From Litorisediminicola beolgyonensis (GTDB lineage Bacteria; Pseudomonadota; Alphaproteobacteria; Rhodobacterales; Rhodobacteraceae), in the NCBI RefSeq assembly GCF_042679605.1, contig NZ_JBHTMU010000001.1:1-64000 (forward strand): 64,000 nt of DNA, given 5' to 3'. Of the stretch, positions 9,156-18,850 are shown piece by piece. The notes under the pieces were generated by a model. The model saw only the letters and a list, made by a program, of their open reading frames with translations, was not told the origin of the DNA and made no database searches. Numbering within the stretch: position 1 is the stretch's first letter; each line of letters opens with the position of its first letter. Made by a program: the position numbers and the translations under genes.

Positions 9156-9157
9156 GC

Positions 9158-10318
9158 TCAGGCGGCCAGGGTTCCGCCCAGACCGGTGAGCATCTCGAGG
9201 CACCGCGCCAGTTCGGAGCGCGCGACATACTCATCTGGCTTGTGGGCCTGGTGGATCGAGCCCGGCCCGCAGACCACCACGCTCATGCCCATCTCCTGGA
9301 AGAGACCCGCCTCGGTCCCGAAGGGCACCACATCCGCGCCGTTCTGCCCGGTCAGCGCGGCGACGAGCTCCTTGGCGGCGTTGTCGTCCATGGGTTCGAG
9401 CCCGACCACCTCGCCGATGACCTCGGTGTCGATCCGGGCACCCGGATGCACAGCCCGCATCGCGGGCAGGAGCGTGTCGCGCACATAGCCCGCCATGGCC
9501 TCCTTCACGAACTCCATGTCCCCGGCCTGAACCGGGCGCATTTCCCATTCGAGCTCGGCAAGGCCCGGGATCACGTTATGGGCGACCCCGCCCGACAGGC
9601 GCCCGACATTGACGCTGGTCCAGGGTGGATCGAAGCGCGAGCCGCGGGGCGCGCGGGTCTTCAACTCCTCGGCCAGCTCCATCAGCCGCGTGACGTAGCG
9701 CACCGCGTAGCCCACCGCGTTGACGCCGCGGTCGGGACCGGAGCCGTGGCCTTCGAGCCCGTGAAAGGTCGTCGTGTATTCGCAGCAGCCCTTGTGCCCC
9801 TCGATGATCCGCATCTCGGTCGGCTCGCCGACGATCGCGACCGAGGGCTGCGCCTCGCGCTTGCGCAGCTCCGGCACCAGCGCCTGTGCGCCGAGGCAGC
9901 CGGTCTCCTCGTCATGGGTGAAGCAGAAATGCACCGGGCGGCGCAGGTCGAGCGCCGCGTAATGCGGGGCCATCGCCAGGGCGCAGGCGATGAAGCCCTT
10001 CATGTCGCAGGTGCCGCGCCCGTAGAGAAGATCGTCGCTCTCGACCAGGTGAAACGGGTCCGACGTCCAGGCCTGGTCGGTCACCGGCACCACGTCGGAA
10101 TGCCCCGAGAGCACCACGCCGCCCGAACGCTCGGGGCCGATGGTGGCGAAGAGATTGGCCTTGGCGCCGGTCGCGTCGCGATAGATGTCGCAGCGCGCCC
10201 CGGCGTCTTCGAGCAGCGCCGCCATGTGTTCGATCAGCGCAAGGTTCGGCTCGGTCGACACGGTCGGGTAGGCGATGATGTCGCGCAGGATGGCTTCTGT
10301 TCGGGCGAGATCGGTCAT
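9158..10318 (-). CDS. argE: M20 family deacetylase, acetylornithine deacetylase-like
   Basis: A 386-residue M20 metallohydrolase that best matches ArgE-type acetylornithine deacetylases. The two-zinc site is visible: His73 and Asp75 in GHSDVVP, Asp105 in TCDMKG, the Glu137/Glu138 pair in HDEETG, and a C-terminal His in GPGSIHQAH. The dimerisation lid contains GHGSGPDRGVNA. ATG 10318 overlaps the stop of the upstream M24 gene by four bases. Because its partner is a DoeA-like hydrolase and the divergent neighbour a polyamine-type transporter, the real substrate may be an N-acylated amine or amino acid imported by that transporter rather than acetylornithine; that is inference. Confidence 0.75.
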   Translation of the reverse strand: MTDLARTEAILRDIIAYPTVSTEPNLALIEHMAALLEDAGARCDIYRDATGAKANLFATIGPERSGGVVLSGHSDVVPVTDQAWTSDPFHLVESDDLLYGRGTCDMKGFIACALAMAPHYAALDLRRPVHFCFTHDEETGCLGAQALVPELRKREAQPSVAIVGEPTEMRIIEGHKGCCEYTTTFHGLEGHGSGPDRGVNAVGYAVRYVTRLMELAEELKTRAPRGSRFDPPWTSVNVGRLSGGVAHNVIPGLAELEWEMRPVQAGDMEFVKEAMAGYVRDTLLPAMRAVHPGARIDTEVIGEVVGLEPMDDNAAKELVAALTGQNGADVVPFGTEAGLFQEMGMSVVVCGPGSIHQAHKPDEYVARSELARCLEMLTGLGGTLAA

Positions 10319-11511
10319 GTCTTGACGAACATCTTCCGGGGGCGGTGGCAGAAGGTCTCGGCCGGGCCGTCTTCGGTGATGCGGATCGACTCTGTGATCT
10401 CGAGCCCCCAGTCGGACATCCAGAGGCCGGGCATGAAGTGGAAGGTCATGTCCGGCTCGAGGATGGTCTCGTCCTCGGCGCGGAGGGAAATGGTGCGCTC
10501 GCCCCAGTCGGGCGGGTAGCTGAGGCCGATCGGGTAGCCGCAGCGGGCGCCGCGCTCGATCCCGGCGCTTTCCAGCGGCGCGGCCAGCGCATTGGCGATG
10601 TCGCAGGCGCGGTTCCCGGCGCGCGCGGCGTCGAGCCCGGCCTCGAGCCCCTCGACCAGCGCCGCCTCGGCGCGCTTGAAGAGGTCCGAGGGCTCGCCCA
10701 GGAAGATCGTCCGGCAGAACGGCACGTGATAGCGCCGGTAGCAGCCCGAGATCTCGAAGAAGGTCGCCTCGCCCTCGTTGAACGGGTTGCCGTCCCAGGT
10801 CAGGTGCGGCGCGGCGGCGTTCGAGCCCGAGGGCAGGAGCGGCACGATGGCGGCGTAATCGCCCCAATGCTCGTCCACGCCCCGGATCGCGTCGCGGTAG
10901 ACCTCGGCCACGACCTCGTTCTTCGGCACACCCGGCTCGACCCGCTCCCAGAGCCCGTCGATCATCTTCTCGGAGATCAGCGCGGCGCGGCGCATGAAGA
11001 CCAGCTCTTCCTCGGATTTCACCGCGCGCTGCCAGTTCACGAGCGCGGTCGCGTCGATCAGCGTGGCATCCGGAAGCTCGCGTTCGAGCGTCGCATGCGC
11101 CTTGGCGGAATAGTAGTAATTGTCCGTCTCCACGCCGATCCGCAGCTTGTCGAGCCCCATGCCGATGAGGCGTTGGGCCAGGTCCTCCATCGGATGACGG
11201 TCGGTGGATTGCACGTAATTGTCGGCATAGCCGATGACACGGTCGTCGCCCATCCAGACGGTGCGGATCGCGCCGTTGGCGTCCTGGTTGCGGCCCCACC
11301 AGATCGGATCGGCATCGCCGAAGACCAGAACCCCCTGGTGGACGTAGAAGGACCAGCCGTCATAGCCGGTGAGCCAGGCCATGTTCGAGGGATCGGTCAC
11401 ATAAAGGACGTCGATCCCGGCCCGTCCCATCGCCACGCGCGTCTTCTCGAGCCGCCTCGTATACTCTGTCTCGGAGAAGGGCAGATCTTTCGAGAACCGG
11501 TGGAATACCAT
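10315..11511 (-). CDS. M24 family hydrolase, DoeA/EutD (ectoine hydrolase)-like
   Basis: A 398-residue creatinase/prolidase-fold protein. The N-terminal domain has the sequence DPSNMAWLTGYDGWSFYVHQ and the C-terminal half has PIGLSYPPDWGERT and MTFHFMPGLW, which I recognise from ectoine hydrolase DoeA/EutD. DoeA opens the ectoine ring to N-acetyl-diaminobutyrate. The usual partner DoeB (AstE/AspA family) and the ectoine transporter are not adjacent; instead there is an M20 deacetylase overlapping by four bases and a divergent PotABCD-type transporter. It may be a DoeA paralogue acting on a related compound. ATG 11511 is chosen by homology to DoeA, with an AAAGG ribosome site. Confidence 0.7.
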   Translation of the reverse strand: MVFHRFSKDLPFSETEYTRRLEKTRVAMGRAGIDVLYVTDPSNMAWLTGYDGWSFYVHQGVLVFGDADPIWWGRNQDANGAIRTVWMGDDRVIGYADNYVQSTDRHPMEDLAQRLIGMGLDKLRIGVETDNYYYSAKAHATLERELPDATLIDATALVNWQRAVKSEEELVFMRRAALISEKMIDGLWERVEPGVPKNEVVAEVYRDAIRGVDEHWGDYAAIVPLLPSGSNAAAPHLTWDGNPFNEGEATFFEISGCYRRYHVPFCRTIFLGEPSDLFKRAEAALVEGLEAGLDAARAGNRACDIANALAAPLESAGIERGARCGYPIGLSYPPDWGERTISLRAEDETILEPDMTFHFMPGLWMSDWGLEITESIRITEDGPAETFCHRPRKMFVKT

Positions 11512-11909
11512 GCGAGAGCCTTTCTGCCGCCCGCTCGATCGGGGGCGGCGCGATACGGTGGAACGCCGCCACGCAATCACGATCAGGCGAGGCTGAAAAG
11601 GTGCAAAAGCGTGGAATGGCCCTCTGCAAGGGCGGGATCCGGCGCGCGATTCTGGCGGGGTGAACGGGCGCACTGCCCTGGAAAGCGGCAGTCCACGCAT
11701 GGGGCTGGCGGTCCCCTCGGCAGCGATTCGCGCTCAGGATTGGCGCATTTTCCTGCCAAAGGTCGCAAAACTGCGCGATCTTCCCGGAGGCCCCGATTTT
11801 CCACCGAGAATCGCTTGTGACAGTTGCATGTCGGGGCCTCTCCCTATTTAGTTTGGCCAGAAACGTGGGCAGCACGATCCGCGAGAGACACAACACAGGG
11901 AGCTACCGA
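11512..11909. other. 398-bp divergent intergenic region
   Basis: No convincing gene. The region must contain the promoters of the hydrolase pair (leftward) and of the ABC transporter (rightward). Nearest to the transporter there is a weak promoter-like pair, TTGCAT at 11824-11829 and TTTAGT at 11847-11852 with a 17-base spacer. I see no strong operator palindrome. Confidence 0.5.
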
Positions 11910-13007
<1,098 letters not shown>

Positions 13008-13020
13008 GACAAGTCCGTCA

Positions 13021-13062
13021 CGTCCCGGCCGGCCGGATGCGACTGGCGCCGGTCTCGGGACG
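13021..13062 (+). other. intercistronic hairpin between potA-like and potD-like genes
   Basis: CGTCCCG (13021-13027) pairs with CGGGACG (13056-13062), with further GC pairing inside. There is no T tract. It sits in the 129-base gap before the binding-protein gene and could stabilise or separate the mRNA segments. Confidence 0.4.
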
Positions 13063-13136
13063 GTCGGACGCGATCCAGGGTTCGGCCCGCGATCCGGATC
13101 GGTATGCTTCACCAGCGGGCTGCTAGGGAGACCTGT

Positions 13137-14261
13137 ATGACGTTCAAGAAAACCTTCATGGCAACCACCGCGCTCACCGTTTGCGCCGGTGCCGTTGCCT
13201 TCGCCGCAGAACACGCCGCAATGGCCGACAGCATGACGCTGGTCAGCTGGGGCGGTGCCTACCAGAACAGCCAGCAGAAAGCCTATGTCGAGCCCTATCT
13301 CGAGATGAACGAGGGCGTGTCCGCGACCTGGGACGAAAGCTCCGCCGAAGCCGTTGCCAAGCTGCGCGCGATGAACGAAGCGGGCAACGTGACCTGGGAC
13401 GTGGTCGACGTGGTGGCCTCCGACGCCATCCGTCTCTGCGACGAGGGCCTCGCGCTCGAGATCGACCCCGAGGAAGACCTGGCAGCGGCGCCCGATGGCA
13501 CCTCGGCCGAGGATGATTTCGGCGACCTGCTGGTCTCCGACTGCTTCATCCCGCAGATCGTCTACTCGACCACCTTCGGCTACCGCACCGACATGGTGCC
13601 CGAGGGCGTCGACGCGCCGTCCGACATCTGCTCGGTCTTCGACCTGGAGACCTATCCGGGCAAGCGCGCGCTCGAGAAGCGTCCGATCAACAACATGGAA
13701 TGGGCCCTTCTCTGCGACGGCGTCGCGAAGGACGAGGTCTATGACGTGCTGGCCACCGACGAAGGCCAGGACCAGGCGCTCGCCAAGCTCGAGACCATCA
13801 AGGACGACGTGATCTGGTGGTCGGCCGGTGCGGACACGCCCCAGCTGCTCGCCGATGGCGAGATCTTCATGGGCTCGACCTATAACGGCCGTCTCTTCTC
13901 GGTGATCGAGGAGCAGGACCAGCCCGTCGCGATGATGTGGGACGCCCAGGTGTTCGACCTGGACGGCTGGATCATTCCCGCCGGTCTGCCCGAAGATCGT
14001 CTGGCGCGTGCGATGGACTTCGTGAAGTTCGCGACCGACACCCAGCGCCTCGCCGACCAGGCGAAGTACATCTCCTACGGCCCGGCCCGCGCATCCTCGG
14101 CGCCGCTCGTTTCGACCCATGCCGAGCTCGGCATCGAAATGGCGCCGCACATGCCGACCGATCCGGAGAACTCGAAGAACACTTTCCTCTACAACTACGA
14201 GTTCTGGGCTGACTACCGCGACGACATCGACGCCAAGTTCCAGGCGTGGCTCGCGCAGTAA
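13137..14261 (+). CDS. potD: periplasmic substrate-binding protein, spermidine/putrescine type
   Basis: A 374-residue extracellular solute-binding protein with a signal peptide (about 1-23, ending AFA). The mature sequence opens with TLVSWGGAYQNSQQKAYVEP, a layout typical of PotD-like proteins in Rhodobacterales, and has acidic residues expected for amine binding. ATG 13137 follows an AGGGAG site. It lies second in the potA-potD-permease-permease operon and is flanked on both sides by hairpins, a usual arrangement where the binding protein is made in excess. Ligand not certain: a polyamine or related cationic amine is likely from the family. Confidence 0.85.
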   Translation: MTFKKTFMATTALTVCAGAVAFAAEHAAMADSMTLVSWGGAYQNSQQKAYVEPYLEMNEGVSATWDESSAEAVAKLRAMNEAGNVTWDVVDVVASDAIRLCDEGLALEIDPEEDLAAAPDGTSAEDDFGDLLVSDCFIPQIVYSTTFGYRTDMVPEGVDAPSDICSVFDLETYPGKRALEKRPINNMEWALLCDGVAKDEVYDVLATDEGQDQALAKLETIKDDVIWWSAGADTPQLLADGEIFMGSTYNGRLFSVIEEQDQPVAMMWDAQVFDLDGWIIPAGLPEDRLARAMDFVKFATDTQRLADQAKYISYGPARASSAPLVSTHAELGIEMAPHMPTDPENSKNTFLYNYEFWADYRDDIDAKFQAWLAQ

Positions 14262-14270
14262 TCTGACGTG

Positions 14271-14300
14271 ACAGGCGCGGCGCACCCGCCGCGCCTGTTT
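14271..14300 (+). terminator. perfect hairpin after the binding-protein gene (attenuating terminator)
   Basis: A perfect 12-bp stem (14271-14282 with 14287-14298, loop CACC) begins nine bases after the potD-like stop and is followed by a short T run. It probably acts as a partial terminator or 3' stabiliser that lets the binding protein be made in excess over the permeases. Confidence 0.65.
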
Positions 14301-14394
14301 CCGAGACATGCGAGATGCGCGGGCGACCGCGCATCTTCACCACAGCAGACGCACAAGGGCGGAAAGCCCGGCAACAGACGACGGGGACCTTGAG

Positions 14395-16107
14395 ATGAGC
14401 GACAGCGCGACCGATCCGGACAAGATCGAGGGCCCGACGCCCGACAATGCCATCCGCGCCGCCGACAAGGCATCGCAGGATTCGGGCAAGATGCTGGCCG
14501 CCGACGGCACGCCTCTGAAGAAATCGCTCAACCGGGCGCTCCGGCGCCAGAAATTGCGGGCGCTCCTGTTGATCGCGCCGCTCCTGATTTTCGTTCTCGT
14601 GACCTTCATCGCGCCGATCGCGGACATGCTGTTCCGCTCGGTCGAGAACCAGATCGTGTCCGAGACGCTGCCGCGGTCCACGCCGCTTCTGGCCGAGTGG
14701 GATCACAACTCGGGCGAGGCGCCGAACGAGGAGGTGTTCGACGCCTTCTATTACGACATGGCCATCGCCGCGCAGCTCAAGAACCACACGCGCCTCGGCA
14801 CCCGCCTGAACTACGAGCAGACCGGCATCTCGTCGCTCTTCCGCCAGTCGGGCCGGGATATCGAGGATATCGGCGACGAATATGTCGACCAGTTCGAAGA
14901 TCTCGACGAGGCCTGGGAAGAGCCCGCGACCTGGCTTGCCCTGATGGGCGATGCGGATTGGCGCGAGCGCTACATGACCTGGTTCGAGGGCGAGCAGACA
15001 AGCCCGCCGCCGGCCTTCCGGGCCTCGGACGCCGCGCGTGAGAAGCTGCCGAAGACCACCGAGATCTACCGCGCCTTCGCAGGGTTCACGGCGGATGCCC
15101 GTCGCGACAGCCTGGCCGGTGACGAGCCCTGGCCGGTCGCCTATGCCGCGCTCTACGAGGATCTCGTCGCTCATCCGGACGCGGCCAGCGCCTTCTCCGG
15201 CGATATCGCGACGCTCGTGGGCAGTGCCGCGGACGCGGTCCCTGCGTTCGAGACCGTCGCGGTGCGCGACTACTTCATCAACGAGATCGACGAGGACTGG
15301 GGCAATCCCGAGGTCTGGGCCACGATCCAGGCCTTCTCGGGCAACTACACCTCGGGCTACTTCCTCAATGCCGTGGATATGGCGATGACGCCGGACGGTG
15401 CCGCGATGCGCGACGAGGACGAGCGCATCTACGGCCTGCTCTTCAAGCGCACCATGTTCATGTCGATGGTGATCACCTGCTCGTGCATCCTGCTCGGCTA
15501 CCCGGTCGCCTGGATCCTCGCCAACCTTCCGGCGCGCAAGGCGAACCTCCTGATGATCCTGGTGCTCCTGCCGTTCTGGACCTCGCTTCTGGTCAGAACC
15601 TCGGCCTGGAAGGTGATGCTGCAGCAGCAGGGCGTGATCAACGACGTGCTGGTCTGGCTCGGGCTCGTCGCGGACGATGCGCGATTGGTCATGATCAACA
15701 ACCAGTTCGGCACGATCGTGGCGATGACGCATATCCTTCTGCCGTTCATGATCCTGCCGCTCTACTCGGTGATGCAGACGATCCCGCCTACCTACCTGCG
15801 CGCGGCCAAGAGCCTTGGTGCAACCAACTGGACGGCGTTCTGGAGGGTCTACTTCCCGCAATCGGTGCCGGGCATCGGCGCGGGCTCGATCCTCGTCTTC
15901 ATCCTCGCCATCGGCTACTACATCACGCCCGAGATCGTCGGCGGCACGACCGGCACGTTCATCTCGAACCGGATCGCCTACCACATCTCGTCCTCGCTTA
16001 ACTGGGGTCTCGCGGCGGCGCTGGGGACGATCCTCCTGGCGGTGGTGCTGATCCTCTACTGGGCCTACGACAAGATCGTCGGCATCGACAACGTGAAGCT
16101 GGGGTAA
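14395..16107 (+). CDS. potB: ABC transporter permease, PotB type, with a large extracytoplasmic insertion
   Basis: An inner-membrane permease of 570 residues, about twice the normal length of PotB. After a 50-residue hydrophilic N terminus comes the first transmembrane helix (about 55-80). A soluble, acidic segment of about 260 residues (85-345) then interrupts the protein before the remaining helices. The ATPase-contact EAA loop is present (YLRAAKSLGATNWTAFWRVY). The insertion lies between the first helix and the core, so by topology it should face the periplasm; I do not recognise a domain in it. ATG 14395 gives a sensible start. The PotC-type gene follows seven bases later. Confidence 0.85.
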   Translation: MSDSATDPDKIEGPTPDNAIRAADKASQDSGKMLAADGTPLKKSLNRALRRQKLRALLLIAPLLIFVLVTFIAPIADMLFRSVENQIVSETLPRSTPLLAEWDHNSGEAPNEEVFDAFYYDMAIAAQLKNHTRLGTRLNYEQTGISSLFRQSGRDIEDIGDEYVDQFEDLDEAWEEPATWLALMGDADWRERYMTWFEGEQTSPPPAFRASDAAREKLPKTTEIYRAFAGFTADARRDSLAGDEPWPVAYAALYEDLVAHPDAASAFSGDIATLVGSAADAVPAFETVAVRDYFINEIDEDWGNPEVWATIQAFSGNYTSGYFLNAVDMAMTPDGAAMRDEDERIYGLLFKRTMFMSMVITCSCILLGYPVAWILANLPARKANLLMILVLLPFWTSLLVRTSAWKVMLQQQGVINDVLVWLGLVADDARLVMINNQFGTIVAMTHILLPFMILPLYSVMQTIPPTYLRAAKSLGATNWTAFWRVYFPQSVPGIGAGSILVFILAIGYYITPEIVGGTTGTFISNRIAYHISSSLNWGLAAALGTILLAVVLILYWAYDKIVGIDNVKLG

Positions 16108-16113
16108 TCGGAC

Positions 16114-17304
16114 ATGGCGAAGCTCACTCTGACCGAAACCAAAACCCTGCCTCTGAACTTCACGCTGCCGGTCGTGGCTGCCGCGGGGGCCTTCTTCGGC
16201 CTCTTCGTCGGCACCGCGCAGGGCTCCGGGCTTCTGGGCATCCTGATCGGCGGCGCGCTCTGTGCGGGCCTTGCCTACCTGGCGATGGTCGTTCTCGGCG
16301 TCGACGGCGAACGGATGTTCAAATGGGGCGCCATCGTCGGCTTCGCCGTCGCGGGCTTCCTGATCGGAGGATTTCCGGGCCTTGTGATGGGCGCGCTTTT
16401 CGGCTGGTTCATCGGCTGGTTCATCTACTGGATCGGACGGGGCCGCTACCGCGAGAAGCTGGTTCCCTACCTGACCTCGGGACAGGTGCTCTGGTACTAC
16501 ACGTTTCGGGTCATCTGCGGTGCGATCTTCGTCTTTCTCATTACGCCGATCCTCGTGGTGATGCCGCTCTCGTTCAACTCCGAGAACTTCTTCACCTTCA
16601 CGCCCGAGATGCTGCGCTTCGATCCCGAGGGCTATTCGCTGCGCCACTACCGCGACTTCCTGAACTCGTCGGAATGGCAGTCGGCGCTGAAAAACTCGCT
16701 CCTGATCGCGCCGGTCGCGACGCTCCTGTCGGTCGGCTTCGGCACGCTGGCGGCCATCGGTCTTAGCCAGCCGCACGTGCCCTTCCGCCGCGCGATCATG
16801 GCGATCCTGATCTCGCCGATGATCGTGCCGCTGATCATCTCGGCCGCGGGCATGTATTTCTTCTATTCGCGGATCGGCCTGCAGGGCACCTATCTGGGCG
16901 TCGTCCTGGCGCATGCGGCGCTGGGCATTCCCTTCGTGATCATCACCGTGACCGCGACGCTCGTGGGCTTCGACCGGAGCCTCGTGCGGGCGGCGGCGAA
17001 TCTTGGCGCGAACCCGGTGCGGACCTTCTTCAAGGTGCAGATGCCGCTGATCCTGCCGGGCGTGATCTCGGGCGGTCTTTTCGCCTTCATCACCTCCTTC
17101 GACGAGGTGGTGGTGGTGATCTTCGTCGGCTCCGCGAACCAGCAGACGCTGCCCTGGCAGATGTTCACCGGCCTGCGCGAGCAGATTTCGCCGACCATCC
17201 TTGCCGTGGCGACGATCCTCGTCGGCATCTCCATCGCGCTTCTGACCACGGTCGAGATCCTGCGTCGCCGCTCCGAGCGGCTTCGGGGCATGAGCCCGGG
17301 CTGA
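16114..17304 (+). CDS. potC: ABC transporter permease, PotC type, with extra N-terminal membrane segments
   Basis: A 396-residue inner-membrane permease, about 130 residues longer than standard PotC. The first 110 residues carry three to four additional hydrophobic, Gly-rich segments (LPVVAAAGAFFGLFVG, LGILIGGALCAGLAYLAMVV, IVGFAVAGFLIGGFPG). The normal core follows, including the EAA loop (LVRAAANLGANPVRTFFKVQ). It forms the translocation pore with the PotB-type protein. The downstream App1-like gene begins two bases after the stop. Confidence 0.85.
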   Translation: MAKLTLTETKTLPLNFTLPVVAAAGAFFGLFVGTAQGSGLLGILIGGALCAGLAYLAMVVLGVDGERMFKWGAIVGFAVAGFLIGGFPGLVMGALFGWFIGWFIYWIGRGRYREKLVPYLTSGQVLWYYTFRVICGAIFVFLITPILVVMPLSFNSENFFTFTPEMLRFDPEGYSLRHYRDFLNSSEWQSALKNSLLIAPVATLLSVGFGTLAAIGLSQPHVPFRRAIMAILISPMIVPLIISAAGMYFFYSRIGLQGTYLGVVLAHAALGIPFVIITVTATLVGFDRSLVRAAANLGANPVRTFFKVQMPLILPGVISGGLFAFITSFDEVVVVIFVGSANQQTLPWQMFTGLREQISPTILAVATILVGISIALLTTVEILRRRSERLRGMSPG

Positions 17305-17305
17305 G

Positions 17306-18277
17306 GTGCTCAAGCAGCGACTTGCGCCGCTCGCCCATCGGATCGAGCGCGGCATAGATCGGCTCCGACCGCGGCGCGCGCCCGAGCGTGTCGCGGTCGA
17401 TCCGTATCTGGGCTATGCGACGCCGGAAGAGATCGTCCTGCGCGGGCGCGTGCTGAGCGCGCTCCGGCGCACCAATCCCAACCCCGAAGCGTCCTGGTGG
17501 GTGAACCTGCGCCAGATGGCGCAGCTGTTCTTCACCCGCGAGGTCGCAGAGATCTGCGTGCGCGTCGGCGAGGCCGAGGCGCTCTCGGACGAAGAGGGCT
17601 ATTTCACCCTGCACCTGCAGCGCGGCGACGCCGCGCCGGGCTGGGTGTCTTTCGAGGCCGAGGTGGACCGCAGCGAGCCGGTGACGCTCGACGCAAGGGT
17701 CGCCCCGGCGGATGCGCCGTTCGGGGTGATCTCGGATATCGACGACACGGTGATGAAGACCGGCGCCTATTCGCTGGCCCGCAATCTCTGGACTTCCCTG
17801 ACCGGCAACGCGCTCACGCGCGAGATCTTTCCCGATGCGGTGGAGCTTCTGAAAAGCTTCGAAGAGGCGGGCGCGCCGATCTATTTCGTCTCGTCCTCGC
17901 CCTGGAACCTGCACCATTTCCTGCGCCGGATCTTCGACCGCGCGAACATGCCGAAAGCGCCGATCTTCCTGCGCGATCTGGGCATCTCGGACACGCAGTT
18001 TATTTCGGGCACGCATGGCGACCACAAGGGCGCGTCCATCGACGTGCTGATGGCGGCGCATCCGGGGTTGAGCTTCATCCTGATCGGAGACACCGGCCAG
18101 CACGATCCGGGCGTCTACCTCGCCGCCGCCGAACGCCATCCGGGGCGGGTGCGGCAGGTGATCTTGAGAGAGCCGGGCAAGGGTGCCGATGCGCGGGACA
18201 TGAAGGACATCCGGGCGATCGAGGCGCTGGGGATCGAGGTGATCCACGGTGTGGATTTCTCAATGATTACCCAATGA
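17306..18277 (+). CDS. App1/DUF2183 family phosphatase-like protein
   Basis: A 323-residue protein with the HAD-type catalytic motif DIDDT (Asp144 and Asp146, then Thr148) in GVISDIDDTVMKTG, and downstream segments SSSPWNLHHFL and LIGDTGQHDPGVY that define the App1 (DUF2183) family. Yeast App1 is a phosphatidate phosphatase; bacterial members are thought to act on lipid or related phosphates, but this one is not assigned. It starts with GTG one base after the potC-like stop and may be co-transcribed with the transporter. The start has no strong ribosome site, consistent with coupling. Confidence 0.75.
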   Translation: MLKQRLAPLAHRIERGIDRLRPRRAPERVAVDPYLGYATPEEIVLRGRVLSALRRTNPNPEASWWVNLRQMAQLFFTREVAEICVRVGEAEALSDEEGYFTLHLQRGDAAPGWVSFEAEVDRSEPVTLDARVAPADAPFGVISDIDDTVMKTGAYSLARNLWTSLTGNALTREIFPDAVELLKSFEEAGAPIYFVSSSPWNLHHFLRRIFDRANMPKAPIFLRDLGISDTQFISGTHGDHKGASIDVLMAAHPGLSFILIGDTGQHDPGVYLAAAERHPGRVRQVILREPGKGADARDMKDIRAIEALGIEVIHGVDFSMITQ

Positions 18278-18307
18278 GAGTAAGGTCCGCAGACCCAATT
18301 TCTGACA

Positions 18308-18502
18308 TCAACGCAGTTTCTCAAGGCCAGCGCTCTTCAGAATGCCATCGGCGGTATGGCGGCTCTTGAGATTTCTTGGCACGATTACGAGGCGCCCCGA
18401 GTATTCGTGTCGCCACTTTTCGTGAGAGCCTTTGCCACCCGCGATTTTTTGAAATCCCGCAATCCGCAGCTGTTCACTGACACGCCGGTAGAGGCTAGCC
18501 AT
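18308..18502 (-). CDS. hicA: HicA-type toxin (mRNA interferase)
   Basis: A 64-residue protein with the double-stranded-RNA-binding-like HicA pattern: an AGFQ segment, then KGSHEKWRH carrying the conserved histidine (His27), a strand (GRLVIVPRN) and the C-terminal TADGILKSAGLEKL helix. HicA toxins cut mRNA and stop translation. The gene lies three bases downstream of a DUF1902-type gene, its probable antitoxin. This order (antitoxin first) is opposite to the classic hicA-hicB order. Confidence 0.8.
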   Translation of the reverse strand: MASLYRRVSEQLRIAGFQKIAGGKGSHEKWRHEYSGRLVIVPRNLKSRHTADGILKSAGLEKLR

Positions 18503-18505
18503 CTA

Positions 18506-18748
18506 TCAAGCGGCCGAGTCCTGATGGTGGATGATCACGGCAGGAATGATGTCTCGTAAATTCGTTTTGGAGAGATCAAGGTCCGAGTAGTGATTGGCGA
18601 CGATTAGTTCGGCGGCGAAGTCTTGGACCAGGGACTGAAATTCCTCGAATGTCTCCGCTTCCACGTGAAGACCTTCAATGTCGCTTTCGGAAAGCCAGAG
18701 CCGCAATTCAGGATCCCAAATCGCTTTCACCTCAAATGCTCTTTGCAT
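18506..18748 (-). CDS. DUF1902 / HicB-like antitoxin
   Basis: An 80-residue protein of DUF1902 type. It has the HicB-like partial RNase H fold sequence (FEVKAIWDPELRLWLSESD), then EGLHVEAETFEEFQSLVQD. No C-terminal DNA-binding helix-turn-helix or ribbon-helix-helix is obvious. ATG 18748 has a strong GGAGGG ribosome site, whereas the earlier in-frame start has none. It precedes the HicA-type toxin by three bases and should neutralise it. Confidence 0.75.
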   Translation of the reverse strand: MQRAFEVKAIWDPELRLWLSESDIEGLHVEAETFEEFQSLVQDFAAELIVANHYSDLDLSKTNLRDIIPAVIIHHQDSAA

Positions 18749-18799
18749 CAGGCACCCTCCTGCGAACATGCTGGTCATCTTACACCGAATGAGTGCGCG

Positions 18800-18832
18800 G
18801 GTCGCACCAAATCAAGTAAATTCGGTGCGACC
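18800..18832. promoter_or_regulatory. 9-bp inverted repeat upstream of the toxin-antitoxin genes
   Basis: GGTCGCACC (18800-18808) and GGTGCGACC (18824-18832) form a perfect inverted repeat around 15 AT-rich bases. It lies between the end of ilvE and the antitoxin start, both read leftward. It could be the operator for the toxin-antitoxin operon or the 3' hairpin of ilvE; no U tract favours termination. Confidence 0.4.
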
Positions 18833-18850
18833 GAGTCGGAAATCACACAA

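Noticed and set aside
13972..17355. Very long open frame on the minus strand across the potBC-like permeases (over 1100 codons)
   Set aside because: It is antisense to two clear membrane permeases, its composition is Arg/His/Asp/Glu-rich with no domain, and it arises from GC-biased codon positions. Similar antisense frames over dnaE2 (38772-41744), gltB (49825-52596) and queG (53750-55657) were rejected for the same reason.
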